Below the pieces are notes generated by a model. It did not search any database. It saw only the letters and a list, made by a program, of their open reading frames with translations, and was not told the DNA's origin. Shown here piece after piece: positions 17,550 to 25,794 of a DNA stretch of 35,060 nucleotides. Source of the stretch: Granulosicoccus sp. (GTDB lineage Bacteria > Pseudomonadota > Gammaproteobacteria > Granulosicoccales > Granulosicoccaceae); the NCBI GenBank assembly GCA_023301795.1, contig JALZVU010000264.1, positions 1 to 35,060 of the forward strand. Direction: 5' to 3'. The translations under genes and the position numbers were made by a program. Position 1 is the stretch's first letter; each line of letters starts with the position of its first letter.

Positions 17550-19310
17550 ATGCGACCATCAGATATAGAACGTCACGATACTGATATCCTGATTCTGGGC
17601 AGTGGCGGTGCTGGCCTGTTTGCCGCTCTACATGCACAACAAAGCTCACCCAAAGGCACAAAGATAACGCTTGCCGTAAAGGGACTGATTGGTAAGTGCG
17701 GTTGCACTCGCATGGTACAAGGTGGATATAACGTAGCCCTGGGCGGTGGCGATACGGTTGAGCGGCATTTCATGGACACCATTCAGGGAGGCAAATGGCT
17801 TCCCGATCAGGACATGGCCTGGCGCCTGTGTGAACAGGCGGTAGTGAGAATTCGTGAACTGGAAAACGAGGTAGGCTGCTTTTTCGATCGTAACGCTGAT
17901 GGCAGCCTGCATCAGAAAGCCTTTGCCGGGCAAACCGCTGACAGAACCGTCCATAAAGGCGATTTAACAGGCATAGAAATCATCAACCGTCTGATGGAAA
18001 AGGTTCTGGCCAGTGGTGTAGAAAAGATGCAAGAGCATCGCGCTGTGGGTCTTATTCCAACAAAAGATGGCAGTGCTCTGGCGGGCGTTCTGATGATCGA
18101 TATGCGCACTGGCACGTTTCGCCTGGTGCGCGCAAAAGCTGTTTTGATGGCCACCGGTGGTGGACCCACCATGTACAAATACCATACGCCCAGTGGTGAC
18201 AAAACCATGGATGGCCTGGCCATGGCCTTGCGTGCAGGGCTTGCATTACGAGATATGGAGATGGTGCAGTTTCATCCCACGGGGTTATTAGCAGGCGAAC
18301 ACACGCGCATGACAGGCACAGTGCTGGAAGAAGGATTGCGTGGCGCAGGCGGTCAGCTGATCAATCATTCCGGCCAGCGATTCATGTACGACTACGATGG
18401 GCTTGGTGAGCGTGCCACCCGAGATGTGGTAAGCCGTGGCATCTATTCAGAAATGCGCAAAAACAATAATCCGGAACAGGAAGGCGTATTTATTTCCATG
18501 TCTCATTTGGGCCCGGAATGGGTACGGCAAAAATTCAAGGGCATGGTTAAACGCTGTGCTGATAGTGGATTCGACTTGGCAGCGGGCAAGGTAGAGGTGG
18601 TACCTACCGCCCATTACTTCATGGGTGGCGTCGTGGTTGATGTTGATACACGAACGGCACTTGAAGGGCTGTACGTGGCTGGCGAAGATGCGGGGGGTGC
18701 ACATGGCTCAAATCGTCTGGGTGGCAATGGCGTGGCCAATTCCACCGTCTACGGCGGCATTGCAGGAGATACCATGGCAGCGGATATACGCACAATGGGT
18801 AGCTTGAGAGAACCCGACGAGGCGGTGCTTGCGCAGGAACTAGCGCGTGCCATACACCCTTTGGGTAAAAAACCGGCATTGATACTGCCGCTGCGCAAAC
18901 AGTTACAAGAGCTGATGTGGGATGAGGTTGGTGTGATGCGGACGCAAATTGGCATGCAACGCGGCCTGGACGGCATCAGCGATGTCTCGGATGCCTTGAT
19001 GGACATGGGCGTAGCCGACGACAATCTGGCTTATAACCTTACATGGCATGACTGGTTAAACTTGCGATCCTTATGTGATATCTCCGAAGTCATCACCATG
19101 GCGGGTATTGCCCGTGAGAATTCACGGGGCGCACACTATCGTATCGATTATCCAGATGCAGGACGTATGGAAGACAGCGAATTTACCGTGGCAAAACTGG
19201 ACGGCGACACAGTCAAGGTCACTCGCGAGCCAGTTCAATTTACGATTGTGCGTCCGGGCGAAACTATCTTGCCTGCAGACGCTCCTGACACACTGGTGGC
19301 AGCCGTATGA
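17550..19310 (+). CDS. sdhA: Succinate dehydrogenase/fumarate reductase-like flavoprotein
   Basis: A 586-aa FAD enzyme that would oxidise succinate (or a related acid) or run the reverse reaction. It has an N-terminal dinucleotide fold (LGSGGAGLFAALHA), QFHPTGL, catalytic Arg264 in EEGLRGAGG, His355 in TAHYFMGG and Arg389 in GSNRLGGNG, so the dicarboxylate site looks complete. The flavin-attachment region, normally SHTVAAQGG, reads GCTRMVQGG: Cys52 replaces the histidine that carries covalent FAD, so FAD is probably non-covalent, as in L-aspartate oxidase. ATG 17550 directly follows the anchor stop and the TGA overlaps the fumarase ATG. NadB is an alternative family, but the adjacent B subunit and anchors argue for a membrane complex. 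Confidence 0.88.
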   Translation: MRPSDIERHDTDILILGSGGAGLFAALHAQQSSPKGTKITLAVKGLIGKCGCTRMVQGGYNVALGGGDTVERHFMDTIQGGKWLPDQDMAWRLCEQAVVRIRELENEVGCFFDRNADGSLHQKAFAGQTADRTVHKGDLTGIEIINRLMEKVLASGVEKMQEHRAVGLIPTKDGSALAGVLMIDMRTGTFRLVRAKAVLMATGGGPTMYKYHTPSGDKTMDGLAMALRAGLALRDMEMVQFHPTGLLAGEHTRMTGTVLEEGLRGAGGQLINHSGQRFMYDYDGLGERATRDVVSRGIYSEMRKNNNPEQEGVFISMSHLGPEWVRQKFKGMVKRCADSGFDLAAGKVEVVPTAHYFMGGVVVDVDTRTALEGLYVAGEDAGGAHGSNRLGGNGVANSTVYGGIAGDTMAADIRTMGSLREPDEAVLAQELARAIHPLGKKPALILPLRKQLQELMWDEVGVMRTQIGMQRGLDGISDVSDALMDMGVADDNLAYNLTWHDWLNLRSLCDISEVITMAGIARENSRGAHYRIDYPDAGRMEDSEFTVAKLDGDTVKVTREPVQFTIVRPGETILPADAPDTLVAAV

Positions 19311-20287
19311 TTTCCATAGAGTGCATTCAACAAACAGCAGAATCCTTAATGGACAAAGCTGCCATCGAGATACCCACTGACTATCATCACGCACTGAAAA
19401 AGGCTGCGCGTACTGAAGACGGAGAGCTTTCTACTTTTGTACTAAAATCCATGCTGGACAACTACGAGGTGGCCAAGGAAGATCGTTGCGCCATGTGTGG
19501 TGATACGGGCGTACCGCGTTGGTTTGTTAAGTTCGGAAACGAGGCCAGCGTGGAAGGAGGCATGGTTGCGTTAGAAGCCGCCCTTCGTCGAGCCACTGCC
19601 AATGCCACTCACAACGTACCGCTTCGACCCAATCGCGTGCATCCCTTGTGGCGTACTGATCACAACAACAACGTGGGCATTGGTGCTCCAGAGATTGAAT
19701 ACGGGTTTGAACCTGAAGGTGACTGGATTGATCTGATTACGGTACACAAGGGTGGTCTGTTCGGTACGGATTACCGCATGCTGTTTCCCAGCGATGGCAT
19801 TCAAGGTATCAAGCGCTTCTATCTGGATAGCCTGATGGCCTTTGGCAAGCGTGGCCTGGCCTGTCAACCGGCCATTATTGGAATTGGACTTGGTGGCTCT
19901 AAAGATATCTGCATGAGCTTGGGCAAGCGGGCAAGCACGCTTAGAGTGGTGGGCAGTCGTAATCCCGATCCTGAAATTGCCACGTTGGAAGATGAATTCA
20001 AGGAACTGGGAAATTCTATAGGCATGGGCGCCATGGGGTTTGTGGGAAAGCACATGGTCATAGATTGCAATATAGAAGTAGGCTATTGCCACACTGGTGG
20101 CATGCCGATGTCGGTACACGCATTTTGTTTATCTTCTCGGCGTGCTGTTGCACGTTTGTTTCCAGACGGGCGTGTGGAATACCGTACCGACCCCGACTGG
20201 TTTACGCCTTACCAGCGCAGAGAGACTATTGAATGGGAACCCAATAATCCAAACACTACAACAACGACAACCGAGGCTTTAACGTGA
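19307..20287 (+). CDS. Class I fumarate hydratase, alpha subunit (TtdA-like)
   Basis: A 326-aa subunit of an oxygen-sensitive [4Fe-4S] hydro-lyase that converts fumarate to malate, or in TtdAB tartrate to oxaloacetate. Candidate cluster cysteines are C64 (CAMCGDTGVP), C186 (ACQPAIIGIGLGG) and C274 (HAFCLSSRRA). The arrangement corresponds to the N-terminal part of FumA, split as in archaeal and anaerobic-type enzymes. The start ATG overlaps the flavoprotein stop (ATGA) and its own stop overlaps the beta subunit's GTG, so three enzymes are translationally coupled. Position after an Sdh-like complex favours fumarase over tartrate dehydratase, but the two cannot be separated by eye. Confidence 0.9.
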   Translation: MISIECIQQTAESLMDKAAIEIPTDYHHALKKAARTEDGELSTFVLKSMLDNYEVAKEDRCAMCGDTGVPRWFVKFGNEASVEGGMVALEAALRRATANATHNVPLRPNRVHPLWRTDHNNNVGIGAPEIEYGFEPEGDWIDLITVHKGGLFGTDYRMLFPSDGIQGIKRFYLDSLMAFGKRGLACQPAIIGIGLGGSKDICMSLGKRASTLRVVGSRNPDPEIATLEDEFKELGNSIGMGAMGFVGKHMVIDCNIEVGYCHTGGMPMSVHAFCLSSRRAVARLFPDGRVEYRTDPDWFTPYQRRETIEWEPNNPNTTTTTTEALT

Positions 20288-20952
20288 GCGGGCTACGCGA
20301 AGTGCGCCTCTCAACAACTCCAACTGCTGAGGCTGTTGCAGATTTGCGTCTGGGTGATATTGTCTATCTGGACGGATTAATGTACACCGCTCGAGAAGGT
20401 GTTTATAAAAGGGCACTGGAAGATAAGGCCAATATCCCGATGGACTTGCCACACGATTCGGCAGCTAATTTTCATTGTTCGCCAGCTGCGCGTATCAATG
20501 CCGATGGTTCATTCGATATGGGCGCCGTTACTGCCACCGCCTCGTTCCGTTTTGCCAAATGGTTGCCAGAGTGGATGGAGAAAACCGGAGCGCGATTGAT
20601 TATTGGCAAAGGTGGCATGAGCTCCAAAGACTACAAGGGCTATTTCGTCCCTAACGGCGCCGTCTACCTGTCCACAGTAGGTTACGGCACTGGCGCCCTG
20701 CTCGGCCGCGGTATTGAACATGTGGAGGCGGTGCACTGGAACGATGAGCTGGGATTAGCGCAAGCCATGTGGGTCATTAAATGTAACAAGATGGGGCCGT
20801 TTATTGTGGCCTCTGACCTGAACGGAGATTGCCTGTTTGAAAGAGAAAATGCCAAGATCGCCAAGAATGTGGCCAAGGTGTACGAAGGAACCACCCCTGC
20901 TGTATTGAAACGCTATGGTGAGACCAATGACCCGACAGATGAAGTAATCTAA
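20284..20952 (+). CDS. Class I fumarate hydratase, beta subunit (TtdB-like)
   Basis: A 222-aa partner of the alpha subunit, equivalent to the C-terminal domain of FumA/FumB. The IIGKGGMSS loop and YFVPNGAVYLSTVGYG segment are typical of the swivelling domain that completes the active site. It starts with GTG 20284, overlapping the alpha stop (GTGA). It is the last gene of the operon and converges on the TauE/SafE gene with only 15 bases between the stops, where I see no hairpin. Confidence 0.9.
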   Translation: MSGLREVRLSTTPTAEAVADLRLGDIVYLDGLMYTAREGVYKRALEDKANIPMDLPHDSAANFHCSPAARINADGSFDMGAVTATASFRFAKWLPEWMEKTGARLIIGKGGMSSKDYKGYFVPNGAVYLSTVGYGTGALLGRGIEHVEAVHWNDELGLAQAMWVIKCNKMGPFIVASDLNGDCLFERENAKIAKNVAKVYEGTTPAVLKRYGETNDPTDEVI

Positions 20953-20967
20953 TAATTACATAGCGCC

Positions 20968-21711
20968 TTACACAACAATCTGCACAAGAATAGCCAAACC
21001 CATAAGCAGCGTTAGTCCTATCAATAATCGCCGAAACAGGTTGTCGCTGATACGCTTGAAAACAAACAGCCCTATCTGCGAGGCCACAAGCCCCACAGGA
21101 ACAACAATGAGCAACGCGCTGACGGCTGTGGAATCATAAGCACCTCGAAAAAAAAGCAGCGCCACCGTTGTGCTTAAGATCGCCACATTGAATGGCTGTA
21201 ATACCGCGCGAGTTGCCGCTTTTGGCCAAGGCCGTAATGACAGCCACATCGCTGGGATAGCACCGGAAACCGAGGCTGCACCACCGAGCACGCCGCCGAC
21301 AAAACCCACCAGCGCATCAATGAAGGGTGTTCGTACATTGAAGGAAGGCAGAACTGAGCGAAAGCTAAAATAGCTACCATAAACAATCAGCAATACCGCA
21401 ATACCCAGACGCAAAGTCTGGGCATCAATCAGTTGCAGCAGTGTGATACCCAATGGCACACCCACCAGCCCTGGAAGAACAAAACGCACCATTCTCAGCG
21501 GCTTCGCTTTCATTTGCGCTCTGACCACCCACAGTCCTTGCAAGCCCGCCAATACCGACATCAACGCAACGATAGCGACCGAGGTTACTGGTGGCAAAAC
21601 CAGCAAGTAGAAGCCCAGCGCAAACAGCGCGGTGCCGGTGCCTGCAAGTCCGTTGACAAAACCACCCGCAGCAGCCCCCATGACCAGAAAAATAAGGGTC
21701 TCGGCACTCAA
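20968..21711 (-). CDS. TauE/SafE family membrane permease
   Basis: A 247-aa polytopic membrane protein with about eight hydrophobic stretches. The GAAAGGFVNGLAGTGTALF opening and the central FVGGVLGGAASVSGAIPAMW repeat of the same motif are the family signature. TauE/SafE proteins are thought to export sulfite, sulfoacetate or other organic anions. The start ATG overlaps the stop of the LysR gene, so regulator and permease form one unit transcribed away from tctCBA. This suggests it handles an anion linked to the TctABC substrate. The actual substrate is unknown. Confidence 0.9.
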   Translation of the reverse strand: MSAETLIFLVMGAAAGGFVNGLAGTGTALFALGFYLLVLPPVTSVAIVALMSVLAGLQGLWVVRAQMKAKPLRMVRFVLPGLVGVPLGITLLQLIDAQTLRLGIAVLLIVYGSYFSFRSVLPSFNVRTPFIDALVGFVGGVLGGAASVSGAIPAMWLSLRPWPKAATRAVLQPFNVAILSTTVALLFFRGAYDSTAVSALLIVVPVGLVASQIGLFVFKRISDNLFRRLLIGLTLLMGLAILVQIVV

Positions 21712-22649
21712 GGCTTATCGATTCTCGTTTTATTGCTTCTCTTTTTTCTAGTGTTTTTATTCGCAGCACTTGCAATCGCCTCATCGATGACACTGCGAAG
21801 TGCTGCAAACATTTCCTCCACAGCCTGCATCTTTACCGAATCGGTACGGTAGGCTAATCCCAGAGATCGACTGGGCGCATCAGCCCCCAGGCTAAGTCTC
21901 TTAAGTGTGACTGAATTGTTCGGCTGCACAGTACGTTTCGGAACGATAGAGACGCCAAGGTTTGCATGGACCATACTTTCAATTGCTTCCAGACTGCCAA
22001 GCTCCATGGTTTCAAAGACGCGGATCTTCTTCAAACTACACCAGTTGTCAATTAAAGTACCCACCACTGCATTCCGATTAAATCGGATGAACGGTAATGT
22101 CTTCAACAACTTCACGGGATCATCGCCCGCGGTATCCACAGAAGCAATCAACTCCAGCGGTTCAACAACAAGCTCCCTGAAGGCAATACTCGAAGGCATA
22201 AGGTGCGGTTTGCTTAACACCGCCATATCCAGTCTGCCACGCTCAATATCAGCCAGCAACTCACCGGTCAGTCCAGGGCTGATATGCACGCGCAGCTCGG
22301 GGAAGCGCGATCTCAATATAGCCATCGTTAGTGGCGTCAGACCAGTCAGCGTCGTTGGCAATGCACCAAAACTCACCTCCCCGTTCAACCCCTCATCCGC
22401 AGTCACCGACGCGACAAGATTGTCGTAGTCAGCCACCAGCTTGCGGGCCTTGTGAACAACCTCGCGTGCCACCGGTGTGAGCTCGGGGGTACGTGTACTG
22501 CGATCAAACAGCGCAACCCCAAGATTAGATTCAAGCGTCTGCATTTGCTGACTGACGGCAGCATGCGTGACGTTTACCTGTTCAGCAGCAGCACTGAATG
22601 TTTGCGAATCAGCCACTGCCACCAGGGTACGCAACAGGCGGATGCTCAT
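21708..22649 (-). CDS. LysR-type transcriptional regulator
   Basis: A 313-aa regulator with an N-terminal winged helix-turn-helix (residues about 1-60, TFSAAAEQVNVTHAAVSQQM) and a C-terminal co-inducer-binding domain. It ends in a basic tail rich in Lys, Arg and Asn. It is divergent from tctCBA across 132 bases, the classic arrangement in which a LysR protein controls its neighbour in response to the transported substrate and represses itself. It probably also controls the overlapping TauE/SafE gene. Control of the sdh-like operon is possible but not shown. Confidence 0.93.
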   Translation of the reverse strand: MSIRLLRTLVAVADSQTFSAAAEQVNVTHAAVSQQMQTLESNLGVALFDRSTRTPELTPVAREVVHKARKLVADYDNLVASVTADEGLNGEVSFGALPTTLTGLTPLTMAILRSRFPELRVHISPGLTGELLADIERGRLDMAVLSKPHLMPSSIAFRELVVEPLELIASVDTAGDDPVKLLKTLPFIRFNRNAVVGTLIDNWCSLKKIRVFETMELGSLEAIESMVHANLGVSIVPKRTVQPNNSVTLKRLSLGADAPSRSLGLAYRTDSVKMQAVEEMFAALRSVIDEAIASAANKNTRKKRSNKTRIDKP

Positions 22650-22701
22650 GAGTAGAACGCTCGATTTAATAAAGCAAAGCTTTCAGAAGGTGTAAGGTAA
22701 A

Positions 22702-22729
22702 TTGACTTCTCTCAACAAATATTTATGTT
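22702..22729 (+). promoter_or_regulatory. Candidate sigma-70 promoter for tctCBA
   Basis: TTGACT (22702-22707) and TATGTT (22724-22729) are separated by 16 bases in an AT-rich stretch about 50 bases before ATG 22782. The -35 matches consensus at 5 of 6 positions and the -10 at 4 of 6. It is the best promoter-like pair in the divergent region. Confidence 0.45.
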
Positions 22730-22741
22730 TACACTAGCATA
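22724..22741. promoter_or_regulatory. Candidate LysR operator palindrome
   Basis: TATG, ten bases, then CATA form an interrupted palindrome overlapping the candidate -10 of tctCBA and lying between the divergent LysR and tct genes. Its spacing gives T-N12-A rather than the standard T-N11-A, so it is only a candidate. Confidence 0.3.
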
Positions 22742-22771
22742 AGCGTCCGGTAATCGGTGCGCGCATCCACT

Positions 22772-22776
22772 GGAGG
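22772..22776 (+). promoter_or_regulatory. Ribosome-binding site of tctC
   Basis: GGAGG lies 5 bases before ATG 22782. It supports this ATG over the TTG that directly precedes it in frame. Confidence 0.75.
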
Positions 22777-22781
22777 AATTG

Positions 22782-23759
22782 ATGAATTTTAGACAAATAG
22801 CCACGGCGCTCAGTGTCAGTGCTGCACTGACCATTGTCCCCGCGCTTGCAGAGTATCCGGAACGCGCCATCAACATGGTTATCCCGTTTGGCGCTGGCGG
22901 GGCAACTGATATTTCCGCACGTGCTATTGCCGAACCTCTGGGCAACGCGGTAGGCAAACCTCTCATCATGGTCAACCTGACGGGCGCCGGTGGTGCTACG
23001 GGATCTGTAAACGTAAAAAATGCTAAAGGCGATGGCCAGACTATGTTGTTTGCGCGAGTTGGTTCACACTCGGTAAGTCCTGCCATGAAAGAGACACTCC
23101 CCTACACACTCGACGATTTCCGCTTTGTTACCGTCTATGAAATCAACCCTGTGGCCTGTGCAGTTACGCCAGCATCAGGTATCAATTCAATGGAAGATCT
23201 TGTTGCCAAAGTCGCTGAAGGTGGTGTGAGTTACAGCTCCTCTGGTGTCGGATCACTGTTGCACATAGCCGGCGCTATGGTGCTGAAGGAATTTGGTGTT
23301 GAAAATCCATTAGAGGCAGCAACTCACATTCCTCAAAAAGGTGGTGGTGCAGCAGCAACGGCTGTGCTCAATGGAACAGCCACCTTTTTATGCACTAACT
23401 CCTCTGCACTGGCAAGTTTTGTTGCTAACGGTCAGCTCAAGCCGCTAATGGTTACCACTGAACAGCCAATCACGGGCTTTGACGCACCCACTGCTAACGA
23501 ACTGGGCAAACCTGCACTTAACCAGCTAGTGGGCTGGACAGGTATTGCAGGACCTGATGATTTGCCTGACGATGTTGCCACCAAGTGGGAAGCCTGGATG
23601 GCCACTGCAACTCAGGACGAAAAATTCATCAAGACCATGACATCCGCAGGATCAATCATCACACTGATGAGTGAGGAAGAAGCAAACACATTCATCCGCG
23701 GCCAGTTCGAGGTTTTTCGTGCACTGGTTGATGACTTGGGTATGCGCATAGAAGGCTAG
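22782..23759 (+). CDS. tctC: Tripartite tricarboxylate transporter substrate-binding protein
   Basis: A 325-aa periplasmic receptor of the TTT family. A signal peptide of about 22 residues (MNFRQIATALSVSAALTIVP then ALA) precedes EYPERAINMVIPFGAGGATD, the family hallmark near the mature N terminus; there is no lipobox. TctC proteins bind citrate, other tri- and dicarboxylates and sometimes aromatic acids, and pass them to the TctAB membrane complex. The beta-strand to helix segment PFGAGGATDISARA is where the family holds the carboxylate of its ligand. First gene of tctCBA, 3 bases before tctB. The substrate cannot be read from the sequence. Confidence 0.93.
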   Translation: MNFRQIATALSVSAALTIVPALAEYPERAINMVIPFGAGGATDISARAIAEPLGNAVGKPLIMVNLTGAGGATGSVNVKNAKGDGQTMLFARVGSHSVSPAMKETLPYTLDDFRFVTVYEINPVACAVTPASGINSMEDLVAKVAEGGVSYSSSGVGSLLHIAGAMVLKEFGVENPLEAATHIPQKGGGAAATAVLNGTATFLCTNSSALASFVANGQLKPLMVTTEQPITGFDAPTANELGKPALNQLVGWTGIAGPDDLPDDVATKWEAWMATATQDEKFIKTMTSAGSIITLMSEEEANTFIRGQFEVFRALVDDLGMRIEG

Positions 23760-23762
23760 ACA

Positions 23763-24251
23763 ATGACACCGCGATCCGTCCAGTTGCACTTGGGTGCAAC
23801 CGCCTGCCTGATATCGCTCGTACTGATATTTGTGGGTATACCGCACGCTGTAAGTTCACCATCCAATGTGTCGAACATCGTGCTATCGCCTACCTTCTGG
23901 CCCTATGTACTGTCAGGGTTTACCGGCTTGACCGGGGTAGGACTGGTATTGGCCGGATTGCGTGTTAATCCTTCTGAATTTTTTGAAGACGAACCTGAGA
24001 ATGATTCCCTCGGTTTGCTGCGTCTTGCAGCGCTTGCAATCATCATGGTGGTTACCATGTTTGCGCTACCCATACTTGGCATGGTCTGGACCACCATGCT
24101 GGTCTTTGCGTTCACAGCCTTCCTGTTTCGAACACGCCACCCACGCACAGCCATCATCTGCGCCATTGTGATTCCGCTGGCCCTGTATGTGTTCTTCGCA
24201 CATGTAGCGGGCGTAGGAATCCCTCAAGGAAATTTTTTGAGACTGCCATGA
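23763..24251 (+). CDS. tctB: Tripartite tricarboxylate transporter small membrane subunit
   Basis: A 162-aa membrane protein with four hydrophobic stretches (near residues 10-30, 45-65, 85-115 and 130-155) and a polar acidic loop after the second (EFFEDEPENDS). TctB proteins are poorly conserved but always of this size and topology, between TctC and TctA. Its stop overlaps the tctA ATG. It assists the large permease. Confidence 0.9.
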   Translation: MTPRSVQLHLGATACLISLVLIFVGIPHAVSSPSNVSNIVLSPTFWPYVLSGFTGLTGVGLVLAGLRVNPSEFFEDEPENDSLGLLRLAALAIIMVVTMFALPILGMVWTTMLVFAFTAFLFRTRHPRTAIICAIVIPLALYVFFAHVAGVGIPQGNFLRLP

Positions 24252-25738
24252 GCTTGATGGACAACTTGTTGGCCGGGCTTAGTCTGGTCGCCTCTTTTGA
24301 AGTGTTTTTTGCGCTTTTCGTCGGTATTTGTATCGGTGTGGTGGGCGGTGCCATTCCAGGTCTATCGGCCACCATGGCTGTAGCGTTAACACTGCCGTTC
24401 ACCTTCTCGCTGCAACCCATTACAGGCATATTACTGCTTCTGGGAGTCTACAAAGGCGGTATCTTTGGCGGCTGTATTCCCGCTATTCTCATCAAGACCC
24501 CTGGCACCCCTGCCTCGTCAGCTACCATTCTGGACGGCCATCCCATGGCTGAAAAAGGTGAATCCGGACGCGCACTGGGCATGGCGCTCTGGGCTTCGTG
24601 CACCGCTGACATTGTATCCAACCTGGCATTAATTCTTTTTGCCGGCTGGTTGGCTTCATTCGCCTTGAAGTTTGGTCCACCTGAATTTTTTGCACTTATT
24701 CTTTTCTCACTAACCATTATCGCTGGCGTGTCTGGTGAAAGTCTGCTGCGAGGTGCGTTAGCAGCCATATTGGGACTGCTGTTAGCAACAGTGGGACTTG
24801 ATCTTGTTTACGGTACCAATCGTTTTACCTTTGGTGATCCGAACATGATGGGCGGGCTGAATTTCATAGCGGTACTCATCGGTCTGTTTGCCATCCCAGA
24901 GATCATAGCCATGGCCTGGAATCCTGTGGCACATCTGGGTAAACCCCGCGCATTGGGACAATCCAAAGTTACGTTCGCCGACTACAAGCGTTGTTTTAAA
25001 TCGATCATCCGTGGCAGTGTTATCGGTGTTTTCCTTGGCTCGATTCCAGGCATTGGAGCTGCGCCTTCCGCATTTTTAAGCTATTCAGAAGCCCGGAGAA
25101 AATCCCCTAACAAGGAGAACTTTGGCAAGGGCGAGATAGAAGGCGTCGCAGCATCCGAGGCCGGTAACAACGGGGTAGCAGGTGCAACGCTTATCCCGCT
25201 TCTAGCGCTTGGTGTACCGGGTGACGTCATCACCGCCATTATTATCGGGGCTTTCATGGTTCATGGATTGCAACCCGGACCCATGATGTTCATCCTGAAC
25301 GTAGACATCATCTACGGATTATTTATCGGCCTTATCGTCAGCTCGGTATTCTTGTTTATCGTTGGCAGTGTCGCCATCAAGGGCTTTCGCTTTGTAGCTG
25401 ATGTACCAAAACGCATACTGATGCCAGCGGTGCTCGTGTTATGTATTTACGGAGTGTTTGCTGTCAACAACAATATCTTTGATGTTGGCGTCATGTTTGC
25501 CATGGGCTGGGTGGGCTATCTAATGATGCGTTACAGAATTCCTGCAGCTCCTTTTCTGATCGCCTTCATTCTAGGCCCGCTTCTGGAAGACAACTTCCGT
25601 CAGGCCATGCTTATGTCGGGTAGCGATCCGATGATTCTCATTCGAGGACCTATCACTTGGTTTTTCTGGGTGGTGACAATTATCACCGTAGTGGCTATTA
25701 CACGCAGTGTTGTGAGCAAAGACAAGCTAGGCGTTTGA
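24248..25738 (+). CDS. tctA: Tripartite tricarboxylate transporter large permease
   Basis: A 496-aa inner-membrane protein with about eleven or twelve helices. The conserved repeats are GGAIPGLSATMAVALTLPFTF near the N terminus and GSIPGIGAAPSAFLSYSEAR near residue 265, followed by ASEAGNNGVAGATLIPLLAL and LGVPGD. It carries the ion-coupled translocation path. It ends the tctCBA operon and converges on the aminotransferase gene. Confidence 0.95.
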   Translation: MSLMDNLLAGLSLVASFEVFFALFVGICIGVVGGAIPGLSATMAVALTLPFTFSLQPITGILLLLGVYKGGIFGGCIPAILIKTPGTPASSATILDGHPMAEKGESGRALGMALWASCTADIVSNLALILFAGWLASFALKFGPPEFFALILFSLTIIAGVSGESLLRGALAAILGLLLATVGLDLVYGTNRFTFGDPNMMGGLNFIAVLIGLFAIPEIIAMAWNPVAHLGKPRALGQSKVTFADYKRCFKSIIRGSVIGVFLGSIPGIGAAPSAFLSYSEARRKSPNKENFGKGEIEGVAASEAGNNGVAGATLIPLLALGVPGDVITAIIIGAFMVHGLQPGPMMFILNVDIIYGLFIGLIVSSVFLFIVGSVAIKGFRFVADVPKRILMPAVLVLCIYGVFAVNNNIFDVGVMFAMGWVGYLMMRYRIPAAPFLIAFILGPLLEDNFRQAMLMSGSDPMILIRGPITWFFWVVTIITVVAITRSVVSKDKLGV

Positions 25739-25745
25739 CACTTGA

Positions 25746-25770
25746 AGCCCCTGATCACCAAGCAGGGGCT
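25746..25770. terminator. Hairpin between convergent tctA and aminotransferase genes
   Basis: AGCCCCTG and CAGGGGCT form a perfect 8-bp stem with a 9-base loop, 7 bases after the tctA stop and 24 bases after the aminotransferase stop. Neither strand has a clean T-tract next to it, so it is a probable bidirectional transcription end but not a textbook terminator. Confidence 0.6.
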
Positions 25771-25794
25771 CCAAAAATATCCTACGTAATGTCG

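Noticed and set aside
17550-19310. L-aspartate oxidase (NadB) as the identity of the flavoprotein
   Set aside because: The missing FAD histidine fits NadB, but tight coupling to an iron-sulfur subunit and two membrane anchors fits an Sdh/Frd-type complex better.
19571-20119. 182-codon frame on the minus strand
   Set aside because: It is antisense to the fumarase alpha gene, has no ribosome-binding site I can see and no recognisable motifs.
21907-22428. 173-codon frame on the plus strand inside the LysR gene
   Set aside because: LysR is unmistakable on the other strand; the plus frame has a biased, non-protein-like composition.
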